DNA of 19,975 nt from assembly GCA_002361155.1 (NCBI GenBank), contig DERZ01000044.1, forward strand, positions 1-19,975, given 5' to 3'. Below, one piece after another: positions 1-6,785 of the stretch. The position numbers and the translations under genes are program-made. Numbering within the stretch: the stretch's first letter is position 1; each line of letters starts with the position of its first letter. The notes below the pieces were generated by a model. That model was not told the DNA's origin, did no database searches, and was given only the letters and a program-made list of their open reading frames with translations. The DNA comes from Porphyromonadaceae bacterium UBA3327. Lineage in GTDB: Bacteria; Bacteroidota; Bacteroidia; Bacteroidales; Muribaculaceae.

Positions 1-183
1 GTGTTTGAATTTAACTTTCATTCACCCAAAGAGGGATTTTCGAGGGGATTTCACAAGTTGAGGAGGGAGCATAGCGGGCTATGCGACCGACGATGCTTGG
101 TGAAATTCACCGGAAAGACCCTTTGGGGGGATGAAAAGAATTAAAAAACATTTCAACATAAAATTCGTGTTAAGTTCAAACAC
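1..183. repeat. Imperfect palindromic intergenic repeat (REP/MITE-like)
   Basis: The segment folds back on itself over most of its length. Bases 1-15 pair with 169-183 with one mismatch, 25-31 pair with 121-127, 48-57 pair with 96-106 with one bulged base, and 69-74 (gcatag) pair with 79-84 (ctatgc) around a 4-base loop. No convincing reading frame fills it. The right half is about 30 bases longer because of an A/T-rich unpaired stretch at 139-168. The paired ends suggest a non-autonomous mobile or REP-type element, but no target-site duplication can be tested because the left end coincides with the window edge. Confidence 0.6.
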
Positions 184-261
184 TCTCTAAGAACTTCGTG
201 CCGTAAGGAATATTGACGCGGGGACGGCGGATCACTCATCTCTCCTGATACGGATTCCACT

Positions 262-1800
262 ATGAAGGGAGATATGAATGATTCCGGAAACCGGCTTAGC
301 CGGAGGTTCCGGCTGGTTAAAAGAAAAGCCATCGACTGGCAGGCGGCCCATGTGTCGCCCGCCTCGATGGTTTTGCTCATATCTTTCATTGTCGGCATTC
401 TCTCGGGCCTTTCTGCCGTGGCCCTCAAGTGGTTCATAAATGTGCTCGGCCATTATTTCAAGGCCGGACTCAATCCGTACGGGCCCAATCTCCATCTGCT
501 CTGTTATCCGCTTGCGGGAATCCTTCTCGTGTCGGTGTTTCAGCGCTACGTGCTGAGGAAGGACTATTCGCGGAGCACATACATGCTTTCCCTGGCCATC
601 GCCTCCGGGAGATACCGCATGACGAAGTCTTCCATTCTGAACTCGGTGCTCACCTGCGGCCTCACCATCGGCTTCGGCTGTACTGCCGGTTCGGAAGGTC
701 CTGTGGCATACAGCGGCGCCGCCATCGGCAGCAATGTCGGGCGTTGGTTAGGTCTCTCCGACCAATGGCTGCGCATACTCATCGGCATAGGCGCCGGGGC
801 CGGGATAGCCGGTATATTCAAGTCGCCTACCGGCGGCGTGCTCTTCACTCTCGAGGTGCTCCAGCTCCCCATGCAGACCATCCCGGTGATAGGACTGTTC
901 ATCGCATGTATCCTGTCGGGAACCACGGCCAAGGCGTTCAGCGATTTCTCTTTCGACATGATGTTCAGTTCGGTCAGAGGTTTCGATCCCTCCACACTTG
1001 GCTGGATCGCCCTGTTCGGCATTTTCTGCGGACTCTACTGCATACTTTACAACCGGCTCAAGAATTGCTCCGGGAAGTTCTTTCTCTCCGTCGCCGATCC
1101 GTGGCACCGCAATATAATGGCCGGAACCGCCCTGTCGCTGACGCTCTTTATTTTCCCATGTCTGTTCGGAGAGGGGATGGGTGTGCTCGAGAGCGCAATC
1201 AACGGGCAGGGGATAGACCTCTTCAGTTACGGACCCTTTGCCGGACGTGACCTCAGCGTGGGCGTCGTGCTTCTCTGCTGCGCGGCGGTTCTGTTGCTGA
1301 AGGGGCCGCTTGTGGCTGCGGCATATTACGGCGGCGGTGTCGCCGGCGACTTTATGCCTACGCTCTTTGCCGGATGTTTCGCGGGATATTTCTTCTCGAT
1401 GTGCTGCAATGTGTTTTTCGGTGTCGGTCTCCCTTCGTGGTACTTCTGCCTTGTCGGTATGGGAGCGGTGATGGCCGGCTCGCTCCACGCCCCGCTGATG
1501 GCCCTCTTCATATCGGCCGAGATTACTGACAGTTTCCAGTTCATGCCGGCATACGTAGTGGCCGTTTCCGTGAGCTACCTCACCGTGAAACTTCTTACGC
1601 CACGGGCCTGGAACGTCGAGACGGGTCATGACGACGTGTTGTCGCTCCGCGAACTCTCCGCCACGCCCGCGCTGTGGCGCGCCGCGCGTCGGCGCCGTCT
1701 CGGAATGAAAGGTACCGGCCTTGATGAGCGGATAGAGCCGGAAGCCGGCAAAGAGGTCAGTGACGCAGATAAAAGCTTACCGGATCGAAACGGACAGTGA
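262..1800 (+). CDS. ClC-family chloride channel/transporter without CBS domains
   Basis: This is an inner-membrane protein of 512 residues that should move chloride or a related anion. Hydrophobic helices run from about residue 35 to 450, followed by a charged tail of about 60 residues with no CBS domain. Two ClC signatures are visible: GSEGP at 143-147, whose E145 matches the gating glutamate, and GDFMP at 372-376 for the GxFxP element. The first selectivity motif (GSGIP) is not recognisable. At the position of the internal proton glutamate of E. coli ClC (E203) I read V199 in LEVL, which is the channel-like state. A second ATG at 274, just after an AAGGGA sequence, is an equally good start and would give 508 residues. 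The 3' end overlaps the convergent gene by 44 bases. The gene stands alone on the plus strand, and I found no convincing promoter motif before it. The family call is firm; ion and transport mode are inference. Confidence 0.9.
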   Translation: MKGDMNDSGNRLSRRFRLVKRKAIDWQAAHVSPASMVLLISFIVGILSGLSAVALKWFINVLGHYFKAGLNPYGPNLHLLCYPLAGILLVSVFQRYVLRKDYSRSTYMLSLAIASGRYRMTKSSILNSVLTCGLTIGFGCTAGSEGPVAYSGAAIGSNVGRWLGLSDQWLRILIGIGAGAGIAGIFKSPTGGVLFTLEVLQLPMQTIPVIGLFIACILSGTTAKAFSDFSFDMMFSSVRGFDPSTLGWIALFGIFCGLYCILYNRLKNCSGKFFLSVADPWHRNIMAGTALSLTLFIFPCLFGEGMGVLESAINGQGIDLFSYGPFAGRDLSVGVVLLCCAAVLLLKGPLVAAAYYGGGVAGDFMPTLFAGCFAGYFFSMCCNVFFGVGLPSWYFCLVGMGAVMAGSLHAPLMALFISAEITDSFQFMPAYVVAVSVSYLTVKLLTPRAWNVETGHDDVLSLRELSATPALWRAARRRRLGMKGTGLDERIEPEAGKEVSDADKSLPDRNGQ

Positions 1801-2278
1801 AAGGTGTGGCAGGATGTGCGCTCCTTGCTGGCGCGGCGCTCAGCGTGTATCGGAAACTGTGTTGCCGGTCCCAGCTCTCCACCGTGGCCTGTCGCGTCTC
1901 TCCCGCCGGGATGTCGCAGCTCAGGCGCAGGAAGCGCTTGTGAAGCTGGCGCCCGTCCTCCGTGAGATACTCCACATACAGCGTGAGGCCGGTCATGTGC
2001 CGGTCCGTATTGTTGGTGATGAAGAAGCTTTCTCTGGAACTGTTCTGTGGCTTGTCGAAGCCCGAGAACGCTATCTGGTCTATGCGGTACCCGTTGTTGC
2101 AGTCCTCGCATTGAGAGGCCACCATAAAACTCCCCGTCACCAGTTCCGTGTCGACCGGCTCGTTGTTGTCCTTGAGCCGGAATCCTTTCCGGCGCCCGTC
2201 GGCTGGACTAGGCAGGAGGGCCTGCAGCAGAAGCGCGGAGAGAAAGAGGATTGTGGATATCGGTCTTTTTCGATTCAT
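1757..2278 (-). CDS. Secreted protein of unknown function, last gene of the coaD operon
   Basis: A protein of 173 residues with an N-terminal signal peptide (basic MNRKR, then a hydrophobic stretch to about residue 25), so it should leave the cytoplasm. I do not recognise a named domain. The body looks like a small beta-rich domain, with alternating hydrophobic strands around residues 84-105 and 112-150. It has a CxxC pair (C57, C60) and a third cysteine at C121. The pattern with SGFDKP (72-77), ESFFITN (83-89) and CDIPAGETR (121-129) resembles conserved Bacteroidales hypothetical proteins as I remember them. It starts 30 bases after the preceding gene, so the two are probably co-transcribed. 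Its 3' end overlaps the 3' end of the ClC gene tail to tail by 44 bases. No function can be assigned. Confidence 0.8.
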   Translation of the reverse strand: MNRKRPISTILFLSALLLQALLPSPADGRRKGFRLKDNNEPVDTELVTGSFMVASQCEDCNNGYRIDQIAFSGFDKPQNSSRESFFITNNTDRHMTGLTLYVEYLTEDGRQLHKRFLRLSCDIPAGETRQATVESWDRQHSFRYTLSAAPARSAHPATPFTVRFDPVSFYLRH

Positions 2279-2308
2279 CGGTCAGGCATTTTATTAAAGT
2301 TATAAATC

Positions 2309-2881
2309 TTACAGATAGGTCGGTTCCCGCGAGATGTCATCTGCAGGATATATCCTTACGAGCCCTTTGGGAATATCCTCTGCGGGACGGTCCACGCTTA
2401 TACGCACCGAGCGCCAGAACTTCGGAAGGAACGACAGCGATCGGAGCGTGGCCTTCAGGCGCGAGGCCGAAACGTAGATGGAGTTGCAGTCGGAGGCAAG
2501 GCGAGCCATGCACTTGCCGAGGTTGTGGAATTTTCCTTTCGACTTCGTTCTGTACAGACAGAACTCGAACTTTGCCGGGTCCGGCGATTCCCTGATATAT
2601 CCCACCGTGTCGCCAGGTTTCAGCCGGCAGTCCGGCGAGTCGACCACCACTATGTCGTACTCCATCTCCGCGTCTGTGCGGCGGCGTACCAGCACACGGG
2701 TGTGGTCGTCCGGAAACTCCCATATACCCTCTATCCGGCGCAGCCCCGTGCGGTCGCACCATTCCTGAGCCATCCCCATATCGGCAACGGTTTCGGGAGT
2801 CTGCTCCGTGGCGGCTACGGCGGTGCCGCACATCGTGGTCAGCACCATGGACAGGATGACTATGCGCAAGGGGAGGGTCAT
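2309..2881 (-). CDS. Secreted protein of unknown function
   Basis: A protein of 190 residues starting with a clear signal peptide (MTLPLRIVILSMVL and onward, with a likely cut after AVA near residue 23). The mature part contains GIWEFPDD (52-59), followed by strand-like segments that look like a small beta-barrel or lipocalin-like fold with a GxW opening. That fold is an impression from the hydrophobic pattern, not a recognised family. Two or three cysteines are present in the mature part. It lies 40 bases after the DUF3078 gene and 30 bases before the next small secreted gene, on the same strand, so it belongs to the coaD/S41 operon and probably works in the cell envelope. No catalytic motif is visible. 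Confidence 0.8.
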   Translation of the reverse strand: MTLPLRIVILSMVLTTMCGTAVAATEQTPETVADMGMAQEWCDRTGLRRIEGIWEFPDDHTRVLVRRRTDAEMEYDIVVVDSPDCRLKPGDTVGYIRESPDPAKFEFCLYRTKSKGKFHNLGKCMARLASDCNSIYVSASRLKATLRSLSFLPKFWRSVRISVDRPAEDIPKGLVRIYPADDISREPTYL

Positions 2882-2921
2882 GATGGATGAAATTCAGTTT
2901 TTGGCGCAGAGGGTGAAGATA

Positions 2922-4478
2922 TCAGCTTTTGGTCGAGAATGTGTAGGAAAGTCCCACGGAGAGGATCTCTTTCATCATCCAGCGGTTCCAGCGGGGCGAC
3001 AGCGCCGGATCGGAACCTGAATCGTAGCGCAGGTGCATGTAGAGCTGTGTGGAGAAGAACCGGTTGAACTGGAAATTGAGGGTATTCTCCCAGTCGCCGA
3101 GAAATGTCCTGTAGTCCGTGAAGAGGAAGAGCCGGGTGGTGTAGGTGATGTTTTCCCATATCCTCCAGAACAGATTGACCTCAGTGTTGCTGCCGACTTC
3201 GTTCTTGAGAATGTGACCTTCCTCGATACCGAACTGTGCGTGGTCCACCATCGGGTCGATGCAGGTCTTGAGGTTGTATGAAAGAGGCGAGATGGAGATT
3301 CCTATCTTCAGGTTCTTCTTTTCGGTCTCCTTTGTATAGGTCATACCGATACCGAGGTTGAGCTCTCCTGGCGACAGAAAGGATGCGGTCCGCGTCATCG
3401 AATTGGCGGGGTAGTTATTCAGCATCTGTGTCTTGAACTGCGCCAGGAAGGTATAGTACCAGTTGTGGCTTGCCTTGTAACCGGTCTTGAGATTGTACTG
3501 GAACAGGTCCTGCGACACCGAGTACTTATGATAGAGGTCATCGCTCAGCGAGTTGAGGGCAAGTTTGTAAGAGAGAGTGCTCTGGAACATCAGCTTAGGG
3601 TTATAGACCGGATTGAGCTGGACATCCCAGAGGAAATTGCCGAGGATGGCGAGATAGTCGTTGCCTCCCTGGTACCAGTTTTTCGATATGTATGCCTGCG
3701 AGAGCTGAAGCGCGATGTTGAAATTATGCAGCCAGTTCACCTTCCTGATTTCTGTTTCGGCGATTACCGCGTCTTCAACGTTTACGGCGGGGAGGTACTT
3801 GCTGAAGAGTCCCCTGAAGCTGACATCCTCTTCGGGGAGTGTGGGAGGAACGGGAAGATTCCAGTAGGCATATTCCACATTGGCCGGATCCTCCATCATC
3901 ATCGTGAAGATGAAGTCGCGCTGGCTGTCGTACGCCTGCACGGCTTCCGACAGCCAGCGTGGAGTGACGTCGCCGAACGCCACCGGCAGTGAATCGCGCG
4001 GAGGGATGTCGGCAGCCACCACGTATCGCATCAGCGAATCCGGCACCACGCTGTCCGCCGGTATGCCGGTCAGCATCGAGAACTGGCGCAGTATCAGCGC
4101 CAGGTTGCGGTCGTGGCTGAGCCTGTCGGTTGGCCCCGGCATTTCACGCCACGCCCGTGTTGACAGTGCCCGGTCCGGAAAGTGCCTTCTGAATCCGGGG
4201 CGTCGCACGCTGCGGTAGTGCTTCAGCACCCGCGGCGCATGGATGAGATTGACGGGGGTTGGTGCTTTCGGCAGCGACGGGATACTGTCGAACAATGCCC
4301 GCGCACGTCGCCGCTCCATGAAGATGGAGTCGGCTGCCCGGTCTTGTCGCTCAAGTTCTTCCAGATCCTGGAAGCGGTCGCGGACGGCATCCGGCAGACC
4401 GGGTTGCCATTCTGCATAGTGGCCCTGGATTGTAGTGGCAGTAAGAAGGAGTATAAGAATCAGTACGGACTGTCTCAT
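2922..4478 (-). CDS. DUF3078 outer-membrane-type beta-barrel protein
   Basis: A protein of 518 residues with a signal peptide (hydrophobic residues 5-18). The N-terminal 200 residues are charged and proline-rich and look like a periplasmic region. From about residue 245 to the end there are repeated aromatic, alternating strands, with NWYQGG at 267-272, which is the hallmark I associate with the DUF3078 family of Bacteroidetes. The C-terminus ends in a strand (SVGLSYTF) that resembles an outer-membrane barrel closing strand, although a short polar tail follows the last phenylalanine. Members are annotated as hypothetical and no activity is established. It follows the S41 protease gene by 57 bases and precedes two secreted proteins, so the run looks like an envelope operon. 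The N-terminal half is longer than in the family members I remember. Confidence 0.8.
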   Translation of the reverse strand: MRQSVLILILLLTATTIQGHYAEWQPGLPDAVRDRFQDLEELERQDRAADSIFMERRRARALFDSIPSLPKAPTPVNLIHAPRVLKHYRSVRRPGFRRHFPDRALSTRAWREMPGPTDRLSHDRNLALILRQFSMLTGIPADSVVPDSLMRYVVAADIPPRDSLPVAFGDVTPRWLSEAVQAYDSQRDFIFTMMMEDPANVEYAYWNLPVPPTLPEEDVSFRGLFSKYLPAVNVEDAVIAETEIRKVNWLHNFNIALQLSQAYISKNWYQGGNDYLAILGNFLWDVQLNPVYNPKLMFQSTLSYKLALNSLSDDLYHKYSVSQDLFQYNLKTGYKASHNWYYTFLAQFKTQMLNNYPANSMTRTASFLSPGELNLGIGMTYTKETEKKNLKIGISISPLSYNLKTCIDPMVDHAQFGIEEGHILKNEVGSNTEVNLFWRIWENITYTTRLFLFTDYRTFLGDWENTLNFQFNRFFSTQLYMHLRYDSGSDPALSPRWNRWMMKEILSVGLSYTFSTKS

Positions 4479-4535
4479 TGCCGGGAAATAAGTTTGGTTG
4501 ACGATTGTCGGTACGTTTCGGCTTTTAAGGTGCTT

Positions 4536-6149
4536 TTATGAGCCGGAACCGGTAGAGAGGATGCGGTCATATTCATCCGAATTGATGATTTCGAAGGCTT
4601 TGCGGAATATCGGGTCGAACGTGTTGTAGACCTTGAAATAAGTGGCGTTGTCGTAAATGTCGCGGCCTATCAGAGCCTTCAGTATCATCTTGAAGATCGG
4701 CTCGCTCTGCTTCTGCTGCCCGGAGTCAGGTTTCACGCCATCCTTCTCTGCCATGGCGTAGAGGTCGGCGAGCATTGTGGAGTCCACTTCGAATCCTTTC
4801 ACATAGTCGGTGTCTGTCCTGTACTTTCCGGCGATCTCCTTGCGGTGGCCGTCAACGTATCGGATGGAGTAGCGGTTGATGACTCCCTTGGCCATTACGT
4901 CGCGGTAATATTTGGTGAAGGCCGTCGTGTCGAGAGGCACGAACACATCGGGGGTGATGCCGCCGCCCCCGTAGATGGGTCGGCCGAGCTTCAGTGTATT
5001 GACTTTTAGCGAGTCGATGTATTTGATGGAATCAGCGTGCATCAGTTCGCCGCTCTTGAGCCGGTCGATGATGTCGTGGGCATACTCTTTCTGCTCTCCT
5101 TTGGTGTATGGTTTCTGGATATCGCGTCCGGTGGGCGTGTAATAGTGGGCTACGGTAAGCCTCATCATGGAGCCGTCGGGGAATGGGAAGGGGCGCTGCA
5201 CGAGACCCTTGCCGAAAGTGCGGCGACCCACCACCACACCGCGGTCCCAGTCCTGGATCGCGCCGGAGGTGATTTCCGATGCCGACGCGCTGTACTGGTT
5301 CACCATCACAGCCACGCGTCCCTTGTTGAAGAGCGGGTCGATGCCGTAGGGACGCGCCTCGTGGTCGAAGCGGGGCGACATGCGCCCTTCGGTGTAGACG
5401 GTGAGCTGTCCCGGGTCGAGAAGTTCGCCGAGAATCTCTACGGCGGCATTGAGGTAACCCCCTCCGTTGTCGGTAAGGTCGAGGATCAGGCGGTCCATCC
5501 CCTGCCGGCGCAGGTCGCGCAGCGCGGTCTCAATCTCCTTGCGGGTCTCGGCGGCAAACTTGTTGAGACGGATGTAACCGGTTTTCCCGTCTGCCATATA
5601 GGCTGCGTCCACGCTGTGGATGGGTATGTCGTCGCGTGTGATGCGGAAGTCTATTGTGTCGGCACTGACTCCGGCCTTGCGGAGCACACGCACGTCGACA
5701 TCGGTCCCCTTAGGGCCGCGCAGACGCTTCATGATCCCGCTGTTTTTCATCTTCACTCCGGCTATCGACGTGTCGTTTACCGCGATGATGCGGTCGCCTG
5801 AGAGGAGTCCGACGCGTTCCGAAGGCCCCCCGGCCACGGTCTGCAGGACGTAGAGAGTATCGTTGTTCATGTTGAACGTGATGCCGATGCCGGAGAAATT
5901 GCCGGCGAGCGGCTCGTTTAGCTCGCGTGTCTCTTCGGCGTTGGAGTAGGCGGAGTGAGGGTCGAGGGTCTCGAGCATGCTTTTGATGGCCGACTCCACA
6001 ATCTTCTCTTCGTTGACAGTGTCTACATAGAACTGCGATATGGCGCTCTCAGCCATTCGGAGTTTGTGCGCGGGGGGCAGCGATACCCCCTGTGCCATCA
6101 GCAGAGCCGCGAGAACTGTTGTGGTCAACAGCGGTAATAATTTCTTCAT
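4536..6149 (-). CDS. S41-family carboxy-terminal processing protease (PDZ)
   Basis: This 537-residue serine protease should cut proteins near their C-termini in the periplasm or at the envelope. An N-terminal signal or anchor segment covers residues 3-20. A PDZ domain spans about 85-160, with GIGI at 87-90 and SGDRI at 117-121. The protease core follows. By alignment with E. coli Prc, the catalytic serine is S289 in SASASE and the lysine is K314 in TFGKG, with the family spacing of 25 residues. LDLTDNGGG (223-231) is the usual core strand and turn. A C-terminal extension of about 170 residues continues past the core. Its start lies only 4 bases after the coaD stop, so the two are almost certainly co-transcribed and possibly translationally coupled. 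The substrate is unknown. The family call is very secure. Confidence 0.95.
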   Translation of the reverse strand: MKKLLPLLTTTVLAALLMAQGVSLPPAHKLRMAESAISQFYVDTVNEEKIVESAIKSMLETLDPHSAYSNAEETRELNEPLAGNFSGIGITFNMNNDTLYVLQTVAGGPSERVGLLSGDRIIAVNDTSIAGVKMKNSGIMKRLRGPKGTDVDVRVLRKAGVSADTIDFRITRDDIPIHSVDAAYMADGKTGYIRLNKFAAETRKEIETALRDLRRQGMDRLILDLTDNGGGYLNAAVEILGELLDPGQLTVYTEGRMSPRFDHEARPYGIDPLFNKGRVAVMVNQYSASASEITSGAIQDWDRGVVVGRRTFGKGLVQRPFPFPDGSMMRLTVAHYYTPTGRDIQKPYTKGEQKEYAHDIIDRLKSGELMHADSIKYIDSLKVNTLKLGRPIYGGGGITPDVFVPLDTTAFTKYYRDVMAKGVINRYSIRYVDGHRKEIAGKYRTDTDYVKGFEVDSTMLADLYAMAEKDGVKPDSGQQKQSEPIFKMILKALIGRDIYDNATYFKVYNTFDPIFRKAFEIINSDEYDRILSTGSGS

Positions 6150-6153
6150 AAAT

Positions 6154-6630
6154 CTAAAGCTGGTTTATGCCGGAAGCCGGCGAGGGGAGATACTGCGACA
6201 CGTTGTGGCCGTTGGCCTGCAGTTCGCGCACCATGGATGATGAGACGAAACTCAGTTGCGGCAGGGCAGGGATGAATACGGTCTCGATGCCGGATATGGC
6301 GAGATTCACGTCGGCCAGGTTCCGCTCATACTCATAGTCGGCCACGGTGCGTACGCCGCGTACCATGAAGTCGGCACCGATCCGGCGCGCGAAGTCGACA
6401 GTAAGGCCGGTGTACTCGCTTACGGAGACTCGCGGTTCATCAAGGAAAACATCGGCGATGCGTCTGACGCGCCCGGCGATGTCGCCGGCATGTCCCTTGT
6501 CGATATTGTGGCCGACGGCGATCACGACCCGCTCGCAGAGGCACAACGCGCGCCGTACCACCGATTCATGTCCGATGGTAAAAGGATTGAAAGACCCCGC
6601 GAACAGCGCGGTACGTTCTGCATTTCCCAT
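6154..6630 (-). CDS. coaD: Pantetheine-phosphate adenylyltransferase
   Basis: CoaD transfers AMP from ATP to 4'-phosphopantetheine to give dephospho-CoA, the fourth step of coenzyme A synthesis, in the cytoplasm. The 158 residues match the usual family length. The nucleotidyltransferase signature is present: GSFNPFTIGH at 12-21, including the TxGH motif (T18, H21). RGVR at 91-94 and the ATP-binding SSSMVREL at 130-137 are also in place. It is the first gene of an operon that continues with the S41 protease 4 bases later. A TAACTTTG box 28 bases upstream probably provides its own promoter, and a strong hairpin insulates it from the fimbrial operon. No key residue appears to be missing. Confidence 0.97.
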   Translation of the reverse strand: MGNAERTALFAGSFNPFTIGHESVVRRALCLCERVVIAVGHNIDKGHAGDIAGRVRRIADVFLDEPRVSVSEYTGLTVDFARRIGADFMVRGVRTVADYEYERNLADVNLAISGIETVFIPALPQLSFVSSSMVRELQANGHNVSQYLPSPASGINQL

Positions 6631-6657
6631 AGTTCATAAAAAGAGATGTTCTGATTA

Positions 6658-6665
6658 CAAAGTTA
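6658..6665 (-). promoter_or_regulatory. Predicted -7 box of the coaD operon
   Basis: On the minus strand this reads TAACTTTG, a full match to the Bacteroidetes TAnnTTTG -7 element, 28 bases before the coaD start codon. At the expected -33 distance there is only an A/T-rich stretch with runs of T and no clean TTTG. The site is therefore a reasonable promoter but supported by one box only. Confidence 0.55.
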
Positions 6666-6713
6666 GTGAAAAAAACGGAAAAACATCTATATACTCTCAA
6701 TAAAAGCTGAGCG

Positions 6714-6764
6714 AAGCCAATGAACCCCGATGCGTCGCGGGGGAGCATCGGGGTTCATTGGCTT
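6714..6764 (-). terminator. Strong hairpin ending the fimbrial operon
   Basis: A perfect 20-bp stem (6714-6733 with 6745-6764) encloses an 11-base loop. It starts 21 bases after the stop codon of the last fimbrial gene. On the minus strand the stem is followed by a mixed sequence, with TTTT only a few bases further on; on the plus strand TTTT closes the stem directly. It is most likely the terminator of the fimbrial operon, insulating coaD, and it may work in both directions. Confidence 0.8.
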
Positions 6765-6785
6765 TTGGTGCTGACTGAAGGTCTG

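Noticed and set aside
184..261. Promoter for the ClC gene
   Set aside because: No clean TAnnTTTG or TTTG pair with proper spacing is present between the repeat and the start codon.
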